From: Paracoccus sphaerophysae
GTDB taxonomy: Bacteria; Pseudomonadota; Alphaproteobacteria; Rhodobacterales; Rhodobacteraceae
Direction: 5' to 3'
Assembly (NCBI RefSeq): GCF_000763805.1
Contig: NZ_JRKS01000002.1
Span: forward strand, 1-64,000
DNA length: 64,000 bases
The position numbers and the translations under genes are program-made. Of this stretch, positions 55,464-63,946 are shown piece after piece (within the stretch, counting starts at the first letter, position 1; every line of letters starts with the position of its first letter). Under the pieces are notes generated by a model. The model ran no database searches and was not told the origin of the DNA. It saw only the letters and a list, made by a program, of their open reading frames with translations.

Positions 55464-55919
55464 ATGAAGGTCACCTGCATTTCCCTGTGCCTGTCCGCGC
55501 TGCTGTGGGGATCCGCCGCTGGCGCCTGGACATTAAACAAGTCCGCCAATAGCGTCACCGCAAACGAGATTGTCGGCGACCGCGCAATCAGCATTACCTG
55601 TTATCGGCATGCGCCCGACCGCATCACCATCTCGATCAGCGATCTCAGTCAGACCGGGCGGGGCTTCGAACGGGAAACCCCTTTGATGGCCTGGGTCCGC
55701 CTTCCGGACGGCCGAACGATGAAATGGTCCTTCTCCGGTGTGCCCGAGGGTCCGGCCTTTGCCGGTGTCATGCCCGTGTCGTCGCAAAATCTGGATTTCT
55801 TCGGCAATGCCGAAAGCCTGTCGGTTCAGGATCAGGCCAGCGGGCAGACGATTGTGCAAACCGGCATGAAGGGCACCGGCGCGGCCCGTATTGCGATGCG
55901 CGAACGCTGCGGGTTCTGA
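55464..55919 (+). CDS. Hypothetical secreted protein between rpsO and pnp
   Basis: A 151-residue protein with a signal peptide (about residues 1-21, GSAAGA) and no recognised domain. The mature part begins WTLNKSANSVTANEIVGD and contains two cysteines (ITCYRH and RERCGF) that could form a disulfide. Base composition is lower in G+C than the neighbours, and it lies on the opposite strand between the normally adjacent rpsO and pnp genes, so it may be an insertion. An AAAGGAAAAG site precedes ATG 55464. The 190 bases after its stop hold only the rpsO terminator. Confidence 0.72.
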   Translation: MKVTCISLCLSALLWGSAAGAWTLNKSANSVTANEIVGDRAISITCYRHAPDRITISISDLSQTGRGFERETPLMAWVRLPDGRTMKWSFSGVPEGPAFAGVMPVSSQNLDFFGNAESLSVQDQASGQTIVQTGMKGTGAARIAMRERCGF

Positions 55920-56062
55920 CCCGTGCCAGAGTGAACCTGCCGAACAGATATCGTGGGCAGGTCGTGCAGGAATTGCCTGACCGGAATCGCCCCAATCAAG
56001 GCATCGCCTGTAAATCGCCTGCTGTTGCGCTGCGCAAAGCACCCAGAAGTTGCGCGCCAATG

Positions 56063-56092
56063 AAAACGCCCGCAGCCTTTCGGCTACGGGCG
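56063..56092 (-). terminator. Intrinsic terminator of rpsO
   Basis: Read on the minus strand, an 11-bp stem with one wobble pair (CGCCCGTAGCC / GGCTGCGGGCG) and a GAAA tetraloop is followed by TTTTC, 21 bases after the rpsO stop. It would end transcription before pnp. Confidence 0.8.
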
Positions 56093-56113
56093 CCCGTGCG
56101 CGATGCATGGAAA

Positions 56114-56383
56114 TCAGCGGCGCAGGCCCAGCTTGCCGATCAGCGCGGTGTAGCGCGATTCGTCCTTGGCCTTGAGATAGTCCAGCAGCTTGCGGCGCTG
56201 GGCGACCAGCTTCAGAAGGCCACGGCGCGAGTGGTTGTCCTTCTTGTGGGTCTTGAAATGCTCGGTCAGCGTCGCGATGCGCGAGCTGAGGATCGCGACC
56301 TGCACCTCGGGCGAGCCGGTGTCGCCGGGTTTGGTGGCGTGTTCGCCCATGACGCGGGCTTTTTCCTCGACAGTGATCGACAT
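56114..56383 (-). CDS. rpsO: 30S ribosomal protein S15
   Basis: The 89-residue S15 protein, which binds the central domain of 16S rRNA early in 30S assembly. It reads [16 protein letters not shown], then [29 protein letters not shown] and [21 protein letters not shown], all canonical. ATG 56383 is preceded by AGGAGCCCCCG. A terminator follows directly, so it is not read through to pnp at full strength as in E. coli. Confidence 0.97.
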   Translation of the reverse strand: MSITVEEKARVMGEHATKPGDTGSPEVQVAILSSRIATLTEHFKTHKKDNHSRRGLLKLVAQRRKLLDYLKAKDESRYTALIGKLGLRR

Positions 56384-56522
56384 CGGGGGCTCCTGTAGGA
56401 AAAGGGTGATGGCGCAGGCCGGGATGTCGTCCAGCACAGGCCCTTGGAGGGTTCGCCGCGACCGGAATCGCGGATCGGGCGGCTATAGGCCACCCGTCGC
56501 GCAAAGGAAAGGTGATTCGCGG

Positions 56523-57428
56523 TCAGGCCGCGCGCAGGCCGATCAGCCCGGGCTCGAGCCCGCGCGGGTGCAGCACATGGGCCACGGCATTGTCGTTCAG
56601 CAGCACCAGCGCCGTGCCGTCCGGCTGCAGCGCGACGCTGATGCGGGCGTCGGCCAGCATATGCTCGGGCAGGACCAGGTCCAGCCGGTCCTCGGCGGCA
56701 TCGAAATCGGCCAGAGTCGTCGGTGCCGCGCCGGTGCGGTCGGCGGGCAGTTCGAACAGGTCGGCCCCGGCACCGCCTTCCAGCCAGTCGTCGCCGGCGC
56801 CAGAGAGGGTGTCGTCGCCGTGGCCGCCATGCAGCCAGTCACGGACGCCGTCATCGTCGGTCGCGCTCAGCAAGTCGTCGCCATTGTCTCCGGAGAGGTC
56901 GTCGGCGCCGCGGCCGGCCACTAGCGTGTCGTTGCCCTCGCTGCCCGACAGCCAGTCGTCGCCAGTTCCGCCGCGCGCCAGGTCGTCGCCCTCGCCGCCC
57001 AGCAGGGTGTCGGTGCCGGTGCCACCGTCCAGCACGTCGTCGCCGCCATCGCCGGCCAGCAGGTCGTCGCCGGCCCCGCCGCGCAGCGTGTCGTCGCCGA
57101 ACTCGCCCAGGCTGTAATCGCCATAGATCACGTCATGTCCGCCGCCGCCGTCGATCACGTCATCGCCGGCGCCCGCCCGGATGTCATCGTCGCCGGCCCT
57201 GCCGTCCAACTGTTCGTCGGCATCGGTTCCGGCCAGCCAGTCGGCGTCGTCGGACCCCAGGATCGGGTCTGCGGGCTGCGCGGCCGGATCGCCGCCTTCC
57301 TCGGAGCCGTCCCCCGGGCCGATGGAATCGTCGCCAGAGACCGGGTCGCCCGCCTCGTCCTCGTCCCCCGAGGGGTCGATGACGAGGCCGAGCATGAGCA
57401 CGCCCGCCAATCCCAACAAAACCAGCAT
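56523..57428 (-). CDS. RTX-repeat protein with N-terminal membrane anchor
   Basis: A 301-residue acidic protein with an N-terminal hydrophobic helix (MLVLLGLAGVLMLGLVI) and then an Asp/Gly/Glu-rich linker. From about residue 80 to 225 it carries many RTX nonapeptide repeats (GGAGDDLLAG, GGEGDDLARG, GGTGDDWLSG), followed by a C-terminal domain of about 70 residues with LADFDAAEDRLDLVLP, typical of RTX C-termini. Calcium binding is expected. The N-terminal helix is unusual for a type I secreted protein and may tether it. GGAG precedes ATG 57428. No transporter is adjacent. Confidence 0.83.
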   Translation of the reverse strand: MLVLLGLAGVLMLGLVIDPSGDEDEAGDPVSGDDSIGPGDGSEEGGDPAAQPADPILGSDDADWLAGTDADEQLDGRAGDDDIRAGAGDDVIDGGGGHDVIYGDYSLGEFGDDTLRGGAGDDLLAGDGGDDVLDGGTGTDTLLGGEGDDLARGGTGDDWLSGSEGNDTLVAGRGADDLSGDNGDDLLSATDDDGVRDWLHGGHGDDTLSGAGDDWLEGGAGADLFELPADRTGAAPTTLADFDAAEDRLDLVLPEHMLADARISVALQPDGTALVLLNDNAVAHVLHPRGLEPGLIGLRAA

Positions 57429-57532
57429 CGTCAAACTCCACGCGCGGGACGTCCCACGGTTCGGGTTTTACCCCATCGCGGGCCGTGGGGGGAGCGAAAG
57501 GTTACGAAAGGGTTAAGAAACGCGGCCCGGGC

Positions 57533-58186
57533 CTAGCCGCGGAACCGGCGCAGCCAGACGTAATAGGCGCCGCCGCCGCCGTGGCGGAAATGGGCCGGCA
57601 CCACCTGCATGACCGCCCCGGCCATCGGCGCCATGTGCAGCCAGTGCGGCACCTCGTGGCGCAGCGCGCCCGAGCGGATCGGCAGCGGGCCGATATCGCC
57701 CCGTCCCTTGCCGGTGATGACCAGCACCAGCCGCCGGCCCGAGGCCTGCGCCGACAGGATGAAGCCGGTCAGCTCCGCCTTGGCCGCGGCGAGCGTCATG
57801 CCGTGCAGGTCGATCCGTGCCTCGGGGCGCAGCTTGCCGCGCGACAGGTCGCGATGGGTGCGCGCGTCCATCTGCACCGGCTGGCCGCGCAGCCGCTCGG
57901 CCGGAGAGGCGGGCGTGCCCCGGGACGCCGAAGCAGCGATCCGGCCGGCAGCGGTCGCACCAACCCGAAAGTCGGCCGGCAGGGCAACGGGAGCGGGGCG
58001 GTTCAGCGGAACCAGCGCGTGGTCATGGGGAACCGGCGGCAGCGGCAGGACGTCCGCGGCCGGGCTGACCGCCTTGCGGCGGTCGGCGGCCGACATCGGC
58101 GTGACGCTGCGGGCGACCTGCGACCACAGGGCGCGATCCTCGTCGTTCAGCCCCTGTCCGCTACCGCGACCGCGCCGCCGTGCCAT
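57533..58186 (-). CDS. Smr-domain protein
   Basis: A 217-residue protein whose C-terminal ~85 residues form a Smr (small MutS-related) nuclease-type domain: ARIDLHGMTLAAAKAEL, LVLVITGKGRGD and the GGGGAYYVWLRR end are diagnostic. The N-terminal half is basic and disordered. It starts one base after the Tim44-like gene on the same strand. Smr proteins nick DNA or RNA in some species, but the role of this single-domain form is not established. Confidence 0.88.
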   Translation of the reverse strand: MARRRGRGSGQGLNDEDRALWSQVARSVTPMSAADRRKAVSPAADVLPLPPVPHDHALVPLNRPAPVALPADFRVGATAAGRIAASASRGTPASPAERLRGQPVQMDARTHRDLSRGKLRPEARIDLHGMTLAAAKAELTGFILSAQASGRRLVLVITGKGRGDIGPLPIRSGALRHEVPHWLHMAPMAGAVMQVVPAHFRHGGGGAYYVWLRRFRG

Positions 58187-58187
58187 C

Positions 58188-58829
58188 TCAGGCCGTGGCG
58201 ACCAGCTGCCAGTTCGGATCGGACTGACCCATCCGGCGGGCAAAGGTCCAGACGTCACGCTGCTTGCGCGAGGTCTTGGGATCACCGTCGACGATGTTGC
58301 CGGCAGGGTCGCGATGCGCCGCGATCAGTTCGCCCACGAAGCGGACAGACACCTCGCCCATGCCCGTCTGCGGATCGAAGGCGGCCCCGTCCAGCGCGGT
58401 TTCGCGGGTGCCGATATACTGCACCTCGCTGGCGATGCCGCGCGCCTTGCGGTCGGCGATGACGCTGTCGAAGGCCGCGGCCACGGGCTCGGCCAGGAAC
58501 GGCCGGACCTCGGACAGATCGCCCTTTTCGAACGCGGTGAGGATCATCTCGTAGGCCTGCCGCGCGCCGGTCAGGAAGGAACCGACGGAAAACGACGGCT
58601 CGACCCGTTGCATCGCGGCCAGCGCTGCGGCCGTGTGCGACCCCGGCTCGGCATGGTCCAGCACGTCGCTTTCGGCCGGCGCGGCGGCCGCGACCCGGCG
58701 CGGCGCGGGCTGGGCCGGCTGACGCGGGGGCTCGAACCCGTCGCGCGTGCCCAGCACATTGCGCAGCCGCATGATCAGGAACAGGGCGATGGCCGCAAGC
58801 ACGACGATCTGGATCAACGAATTCGACAT
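58188..58829 (-). CDS. Tim44/TimA-like inner-membrane protein
   Basis: A 213-residue protein with one N-terminal transmembrane helix (MSNSLIQIVVLAAIALFLIM), a disordered Pro/Ala-rich linker and a C-terminal Tim44-like domain (FLTGARQAYEMILTAFEKGDLSEVRPFLAEPVAAAF, then SVRFVGELIAAH). It is the alphaproteobacterial homologue of the mitochondrial import motor anchor and is found beside fxsA and secB in many relatives. It may help membrane protein assembly. It is divergent from fxsA by 98 bases and couples to the Smr gene. Confidence 0.88.
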   Translation of the reverse strand: MSNSLIQIVVLAAIALFLIMRLRNVLGTRDGFEPPRQPAQPAPRRVAAAAPAESDVLDHAEPGSHTAAALAAMQRVEPSFSVGSFLTGARQAYEMILTAFEKGDLSEVRPFLAEPVAAAFDSVIADRKARGIASEVQYIGTRETALDGAAFDPQTGMGEVSVRFVGELIAAHRDPAGNIVDGDPKTSRKQRDVWTFARRMGQSDPNWQLVATA

Positions 58830-58927
58830 CTCTGGCAGCCTCGGGCTGGTGTTGCGGCAACGTCCGATTATGTAGGGACGGGACCGCCCCAAGTCCAGTT
58901 GCGGCCCGTAACCCGAGGTTTTCGCCG

Positions 58928-59452
58928 ATGTGGCTGCTGATCCCGTTCCTCGTCCTGCCGGTCGTCGAGATAGCGCTGTTCATCCGGGTGGGCGGGCTGA
59001 TCGGGCTGTGGCCGACGATCGGGCTGGTCATCCTGTCCGCCGTCGCCGGGTCGTGGCTGATGCGCCAGCAGGGGGCGGCGGCACTGGCCGACCTGCAGCG
59101 GTCGTTCCGCGAGCTGCGGGATCCGACGGCGCCGCTGGCGCACGGGGCGCTGATCCTGCTGGCCGGCGCGCTGATGGTGACGCCGGGGTTCGTCACCGAT
59201 TCGATGGGGATCGCGCTGCTGATCCCCGCCACGCGGCGCTGGGTGATCCGGCAGCTGGGGCGGCGGATGCGGGTGACCTCGGCCGGGTTCGGCCATGGCG
59301 CAACCGGCCCCTCGGCCCCGCCGTTCCGGCCCGGCGCCCGCGCAACCACCATCGACGCGGACTATGTGGTGATCGCCGACGGCGACGCGGCCGGGAATGA
59401 CACCCCGCGCCCGCGAGACGGCCGCCCGCCCTCGGGCTGGACGCAGCATTGA
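58928..59452 (+). CDS. fxsA: FxsA-family membrane protein
   Basis: A 174-residue cytoplasmic-membrane protein with hydrophobic helices near residues 2-18, 24-46 and 72-92. The start MWLLIPFLVLPVVEIALFIRVGG and the segment LLILPGFVTD-like (LLAGALMVTPGFVTDSMG) are family-specific. FxsA affects phage exclusion by the F plasmid in E. coli and is otherwise uncharacterised. It leads to secB 64 bases later on the same strand. Confidence 0.88.
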   Translation: MWLLIPFLVLPVVEIALFIRVGGLIGLWPTIGLVILSAVAGSWLMRQQGAAALADLQRSFRELRDPTAPLAHGALILLAGALMVTPGFVTDSMGIALLIPATRRWVIRQLGRRMRVTSAGFGHGATGPSAPPFRPGARATTIDADYVVIADGDAAGNDTPRPRDGRPPSGWTQH

Positions 59453-59516
59453 GCCAGCATGCCGCGGGTGATAACACCCCGTGCAAGACGTGACTTTCCT
59501 CCGCAAGGACCGACCC

Positions 59517-60056
59517 ATGACCGATGAGACCACGAACGGTGCCCCGACCAATGGCACCCCGACGCCCGAGACCGCCGCGCAGGACGCGGCGCCGCAGGTG
59601 CGGCTGAACATCCTCGCCCAGTATGTCCGCGACCTGTCCTTTGAAAACATCGTGGCGCAGAAGGGCATCGGCGGCGAGGTGACCCCTGAAATCCAGGTGC
59701 AGGTGAGCCTCGACGGCCGCAAGCGCCAGGCCGAGCACCAGTATGAGGTGATCTGCAAGTACCGCGTCACCTCGACGAACACCGCCGACCAGGCCAAGCT
59801 GTTCCTGTGCGAACTGGACTATGCCGGCGTCTTCCACATCGAGGGCGTCCCCGAGGACCAGATGCACCCGTTCCTGATGATCGAGTGCCCGCGGATGCTG
59901 TTCCCCTTTGTCCGCCGGATCCTGTCGGACGTGACCCGGGACGGGGGCTTTCCGCCCTTCAACCTCGACCCTGTGGACTTCGTGGCGCTGTACCGGCAAG
60001 AGGCCCAGCGCCGCGCCGCCGCCCAGGCCCGGCCCGAAGGCACGCCGCTGTCCTGA
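59517..60056 (+). CDS. secB: Protein-export chaperone SecB
   Basis: A 179-residue tetrameric chaperone that keeps preproteins unfolded and hands them to SecA. It has QVRLNILAQYVRDLSFENI at the start of the conserved part, then KYRVTSTN, FLCELDYAGVF and PRMLFPFVRRILSDVTRDGGFPPFNLDPVDF, the core of the family. The N-terminal 25 residues are low complexity. It follows fxsA, as in many relatives. Confidence 0.95.
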   Translation: MTDETTNGAPTNGTPTPETAAQDAAPQVRLNILAQYVRDLSFENIVAQKGIGGEVTPEIQVQVSLDGRKRQAEHQYEVICKYRVTSTNTADQAKLFLCELDYAGVFHIEGVPEDQMHPFLMIECPRMLFPFVRRILSDVTRDGGFPPFNLDPVDFVALYRQEAQRRAAAQARPEGTPLS

Positions 60057-60139
60057 TCGGCGGGGCAGCCCACCGGAACGGGCCGTTCTGGCGGGCGGCC
60101 CTTTTCGTTGGCAAGAGGGCGACGAAAGGAGCGGACGCG

Positions 60140-60742
60140 GTGGCGCAGCGACCGAAGCGGGCATGGCAGCGGATGCTGTCGGGGCGCAGGCTGGACCTGC
60201 TGGACCCGACCCCGCTGGATATCGAGATTGAGGACATCGCCCACGGGCTGGCCTTCGTCGCCCGCTGGAACGGCCAGACCAGCGGCGACTGGGCCTATTC
60301 GGTGGCCGAACATTCGCTGCTGGTGGAACGGATCTTTGCCCGGCTCGACCCCGGCGCCGCGCCGGCCTGGCGGCTGGCGGCGCTGCTGCACGACGCGCCG
60401 GAATACGTGATCGGGGACATGATCTCGCCGGTCAAATCGGCGCTGGGGGTGGAATACGGGGAAATGGACAGCCGGATTGCCGCCGCCGTGCATCGCCGTT
60501 TCGGCCTGCCCGCGGTCATTCCGGCGCCGATCAAGAAACGGATCAAGATTGCCGACCGCTTTTCCGCCCGGCTCGAGGCAGTCGGAATTGCCGGTTTTAC
60601 ACCGGCAGAAGCGGTCCGGCTATTTCCGGTTCCCGCCGGGATCGGGATCGAGGGGCTGGAAATCCGCCTGCGCCCGCCATCGGACACCCGCGCCGCCTAT
60701 CTGGCGCGTTTCGCGGAATTGCTGGCCGGCGCCGAATCCTGA
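60140..60742 (+). CDS. HD-domain phosphohydrolase (YfbR-like)
   Basis: A 200-residue HD-type metal-dependent phosphohydrolase. Metal ligands are visible in YSVAEHSLLVERI (first His) and AALLHDAPEYVIGDMISPVK (His-Asp). Its relative YfbR dephosphorylates 5'-deoxynucleotides. I chose GTG 60140, preceded by AAAGGAGCGG; the in-frame sequence before it is part of another frame of secB. It lies about 85 bases after secB on the same strand. Confidence 0.83.
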   Translation: MAQRPKRAWQRMLSGRRLDLLDPTPLDIEIEDIAHGLAFVARWNGQTSGDWAYSVAEHSLLVERIFARLDPGAAPAWRLAALLHDAPEYVIGDMISPVKSALGVEYGEMDSRIAAAVHRRFGLPAVIPAPIKKRIKIADRFSARLEAVGIAGFTPAEAVRLFPVPAGIGIEGLEIRLRPPSDTRAAYLARFAELLAGAES

Positions 60743-60758
60743 CGCCGGCCGTATCTCG

Positions 60759-61091
60759 TTACAGCGCCAGATCGTCCAGCGAGCGGCCAGATTCCAGCTG
60801 TTCCGTCACCCAGCGCGGGCGGCGCCCGCGGCCCGACCACGTCTGCGTCTGGTCATCGGGATGGGCATATTTCGCGTCGCCCGCGGGACGGGCGGCGGCA
60901 CCGGCGCGGCGGCCCCGGCCCTTGCCGGTCAGGTCCGTCAAGGCAAAGCCGTGGTCACGCGCAGCCTGTTCCGCGGCGGCCAGAGCCTCGCGGCGCTTGC
61001 GGTCGGTAAACGACGAGATCGCCCGTTCGACCCGCGCCCGCAGGCCGCGCAGATCGTCCAGCGACATCCCGTCCAGATCGATGTTATCCAA
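60759..61091 (-). CDS. hvrA: H-NS-family regulator (HvrA-like)
   Basis: A 110-residue H-NS-type protein. The N-terminal helical oligomerisation region (LDDLRGLRARVERAISSF, then RKRREALAAAEQAARDHG) is followed by the C-terminal DNA-binding TWSGRGRRPRWV motif typical of H-NS family members. Position downstream of regA on the same strand is that of HvrA in Rhodobacter, where it modulates photosynthesis and nitrogen genes under low light. In a non-phototroph it would act more generally. Confidence 0.87.
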   Translation of the reverse strand: MDNIDLDGMSLDDLRGLRARVERAISSFTDRKRREALAAAEQAARDHGFALTDLTGKGRGRRAGAAARPAGDAKYAHPDDQTQTWSGRGRRPRWVTEQLESGRSLDDLAL

Positions 61092-61169
61092 TTCGTTTCA
61101 AGCCCCGGATCAAAAACGCCTAGAGCCAGGCGAATTGCACGAAAACTTCCAATTCCGCAAGTCCTACTT

Positions 61170-61724
61170 TCAACGGGGCCCGCGCTTGGCAAGAATTCGC
61201 TGCAACGTCCGGCGGTGCATGTGCAAACGCCGCGCCGTTTCGCTCACATTCCGATCGCATTGTTCGAAAACGCGCTGGATATGTTCCCAGCGGACCCGGT
61301 CGGCCGACATCGGGTTTTCCGGCGGCGGCGGCAGGGTGGAATCCTGGGCGATCAGCGCGGTGGTGATCTCGTCGGCATCGGCGGGTTTCGACAGATAATC
61401 CGTGGCGCCCATCTTGACAGCGGCGACGGCGGTGGCGATCGCGCCATAGCCGGTCAGCACGACGATCCGCGCGTCCTCGCGCCGCGACCGCAGCGCGTCC
61501 ACCACGTCCAGCCCGCTGCCGTCCTCAAGCCGCAGATCGACGACGGCATAGGCGGGGGCAGCCGCGTCCACCATCTCGCGCGCCATGCCGACGCTGGTGG
61601 CGATGCGGGGCGCAAAGCCGCGGCGCTCCATCGCCCGGCCCAGGCGGGTCACGAACGCCTCGTCGTCATCGACAAGCAGCAGGCTCGGATCGGGGCCGAT
61701 GGCGGCGGAATTGTCGTCGGTCAT
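61170..61724 (-). CDS. regA: Redox response regulator RegA/PrrA/ActR
   Basis: A 184-residue response regulator, the same length as Rhodobacter RegA. The receiver has the acidic pair in LLVDDDEAFV and the phospho-acceptor Asp63 in YAVVDLRLEDGSGLDV; a proline linker (LPPPPENP) leads to a Fis-type helix-turn-helix (NVSETARRLHMHRRTLQRILAKRGPR). It controls respiration, and nitrogen, carbon or photosynthesis genes in response to RegB. ATG 61724 is chosen from homology; upstream in-frame codons lack a good site. It is followed by hvrA. Confidence 0.93.
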   Translation of the reverse strand: MTDDNSAAIGPDPSLLLVDDDEAFVTRLGRAMERRGFAPRIATSVGMAREMVDAAAPAYAVVDLRLEDGSGLDVVDALRSRREDARIVVLTGYGAIATAVAAVKMGATDYLSKPADADEITTALIAQDSTLPPPPENPMSADRVRWEHIQRVFEQCDRNVSETARRLHMHRRTLQRILAKRGPR

Positions 61725-61789
61725 GCCATTATCGCTCCGCAGGGTTCGCAATGACATATTGCGAAACACGCGGTCGGGTCAAACCACGA

Positions 61790-62419
61790 TCAGGATTTCG
61801 CCGCGTCCACGAAACACGCGACGCGCTCGGCCATCTCTTCCGGAGACACGTCGCGGGTAAAGAATTCCACGGTGCCGCGGCCGGGCATGACCAGGTAGCT
61901 TTGTGTGGTGTGGTCGACCAGGTAGTTGACCTTGTCCTCGGCGTCGTTGACCTTGAAATAGCCGCGCCATGCCTTGCTGACGGCGGTGACCTCGTCGACG
62001 CTGCCGGTCAGGCCCAGCATGTCGGGGTGCATCCCGTCGGTGAATTCGGCCATCCGTTCGGGCGTGTCGCGGGCCGGATCGACCGACATGAAGACGGGGC
62101 GCACGTCCATCCCCCGCGCCTTCAGCAGATCGACGGCCGCGGCGTTGCGCGCGTTGTCCATCGGGCAGACATCCGGGCAGAAGGTATAGCCCATGTAGAA
62201 GATGCTCGGCCGGTCGAAGACCTGCGCGTCGGTCACCCGCTCGCCCGTCTCGGCGGTCAGCGTGAAGGGCGCGCCCAGCGCCTCGGTCCCGCCGGCGACC
62301 ACCGACTTGCGGCACTGGGCAAATTCGTCGCCCGATCCCGGACGCAGCCACAGCCAGCCGGTCAGCAGCAGCAGGGCGGCGGCGAGCAGGCCCAGCAGCA
62401 TCAGTCGGCGTTCGGTCAT
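61790..62419 (-). CDS. senC: SCO1/SenC/PrrC copper chaperone
   Basis: A 209-residue membrane-anchored thioredoxin-fold protein that delivers copper to cytochrome oxidase. It has an N-terminal hydrophobic helix (residues 6-24), the copper-binding CPDVC (Cys81, Cys85) and the histidine in YLVDHTTQSYLV. In Rhodobacter this protein, called PrrC or SenC, also helps to pass the oxidase signal to RegB. It is divergent from regB, with 72 bases between starts, and 65 bases upstream of regA on the same strand. Confidence 0.93.
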   Translation of the reverse strand: MTERRLMLLGLLAAALLLLTGWLWLRPGSGDEFAQCRKSVVAGGTEALGAPFTLTAETGERVTDAQVFDRPSIFYMGYTFCPDVCPMDNARNAAAVDLLKARGMDVRPVFMSVDPARDTPERMAEFTDGMHPDMLGLTGSVDEVTAVSKAWRGYFKVNDAEDKVNYLVDHTTQSYLVMPGRGTVEFFTRDVSPEEMAERVACFVDAAKS

Positions 62420-62491
62420 ACCGGGGGTTCCTTTCGTTGCCGCGCGTCCCGTCGCTGGCTATCAAGAGATGAACGAACGAGGCAAGCTGAC

Positions 62492-63868
62492 ATGATACCG
62501 CGAAGGCTTTGGCGCCGCAACGGCGCGGGCGGCGCCGGGATCGCGGCAGGCGCCCCGCGCATGGCGGCGGCGATCTCGCGGCCCGAACCGATCCGCCACC
62601 GCACCCTGATGGCCATGCGCTGGGTCGCGCTGGCCGGGCAGGCCTCGGCCGCGATCGCGGCCTGGGTGCTGGGGGCGCGGTTTCCGCTGGCCGTGGTGCT
62701 GGCGGTGATAGCCGCGGCGGCGGTGGTGAACCTGTCCTCGGGGTGGCGGCGGCACCGGGCCTCGCCCGACGAGGCGCTGACGCAGCTGATGCTGGACACG
62801 GTGCAGACCGGAGTCCTCTTGTCGCTCAGCGGCGGGACCGGCAATCCCTTTGCCCTGTTCGTGCTGGCGCCGCTGGCGATCGGCGCCGGCGTGCTGCCGC
62901 GGCCGCGGCTGCTGGCGCTGGCGGGGGTGACGGGGGCGATGATCCTCGCGATGACCGTGCTGGCGACGCCGCTGGCGTTCTCGGCCGATCCGCTGGTGCG
63001 GCCGGTCACCGCGATCGGGGTCGGGCACGTGCTGGCGCTGGCCATCGGCGGGGCGTTCATCGCGTCGTCCTCGTATCGGGTCACGTCCGAACTCGCCGCG
63101 ACCCGCGACGCGCTGGCCGCGACCCAGCTGGGGCTGGCACGCGAACAGCGCCTGCAGCATCTGGGCGGCGTGGTGGCCGCCGCTGCGCACGAGATGGGGA
63201 CGCCCTTGGCCACCATCAAGCTGGTCGCCTCCGAGCTGGCGGATGAACTCGCCGACCAGCTGGCGGACCGGCCCGACCTGGCCGAGGACCTGTCCCTGCT
63301 GCGCCGTTCCGCCGACCGCTGCCGCGACATCCTGCGCAGCATGGGCGCGGCGGGGAAAGAGGACCTTCACCTGCACACCGCCCCGCTGGCCAGCGTGCTG
63401 GACGAAGCCGCCGCCCCGCATCGCGGGCGGGGCCCCGAGATCCGCATCGCCGACACCACCGACGGGATGATCGTGGCGCGCGACGCCGGGCTGATCCATG
63501 CGCTGCGCAACCTGATCCAGAACGCGGTCGATTTCGCCGCCACCCGGGTCGAGGTGCAGGCCCGACGCGACCGGGGCCTGGTCACGGTCAGCATTCACGA
63601 TGACGGGCCGGGCTATCCCCCGCATCTTCTGGACCGGCTGGGAGAGCCGTTCCTGACCACCCGCCGCGGCGGCTCGGACTCGTCGTCGGAAGGCTACGAG
63701 GGCATGGGCCTGGGGCTGTTCATCGGCCGCACCTTGCTGGAACGCAGCGGGGCGCGGGTGGAGTTCGCCAATGACGGCGGCGCCGTGGCGCGGGTGACCT
63801 GGCCCGAGGCGGCGCTGGCCGCGACCGACCGGGCGGCGCTGGGTCGAAACCCCGTCATCGCGGATTGA
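62492..63868 (+). CDS. regB: Redox sensor histidine kinase RegB/PrrB/ActS
   Basis: A 458-residue membrane sensor kinase that reports respiratory redox state to RegA. Six hydrophobic helices precede the kinase core. The quinone-site motif GGTGNPF is at 114-120, the phosphoryl histidine His233 in AAHEMGTPLATI, and the redox-active cysteine equivalent of Rhodobacter Cys265 is Cys277 in DRCRDIL. The ATP-binding boxes include NLIQNAVDFA and GMGLGLFIG. GAGGCAAGC precedes ATG 62492. All the signalling residues known from Rhodobacter are conserved. Confidence 0.94.
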   Translation: MIPRRLWRRNGAGGAGIAAGAPRMAAAISRPEPIRHRTLMAMRWVALAGQASAAIAAWVLGARFPLAVVLAVIAAAAVVNLSSGWRRHRASPDEALTQLMLDTVQTGVLLSLSGGTGNPFALFVLAPLAIGAGVLPRPRLLALAGVTGAMILAMTVLATPLAFSADPLVRPVTAIGVGHVLALAIGGAFIASSSYRVTSELAATRDALAATQLGLAREQRLQHLGGVVAAAAHEMGTPLATIKLVASELADELADQLADRPDLAEDLSLLRRSADRCRDILRSMGAAGKEDLHLHTAPLASVLDEAAAPHRGRGPEIRIADTTDGMIVARDAGLIHALRNLIQNAVDFAATRVEVQARRDRGLVTVSIHDDGPGYPPHLLDRLGEPFLTTRRGGSDSSSEGYEGMGLGLFIGRTLLERSGARVEFANDGGAVARVTWPEAALAATDRAALGRNPVIAD

Positions 63869-63946
63869 TCGGCGCAGCCTTCGCCTTTAACGATTTCTTA
63901 AGGCGGCCGGTGCTACCGGAGGGCGAAGGACGGGCTGGATGGAATC

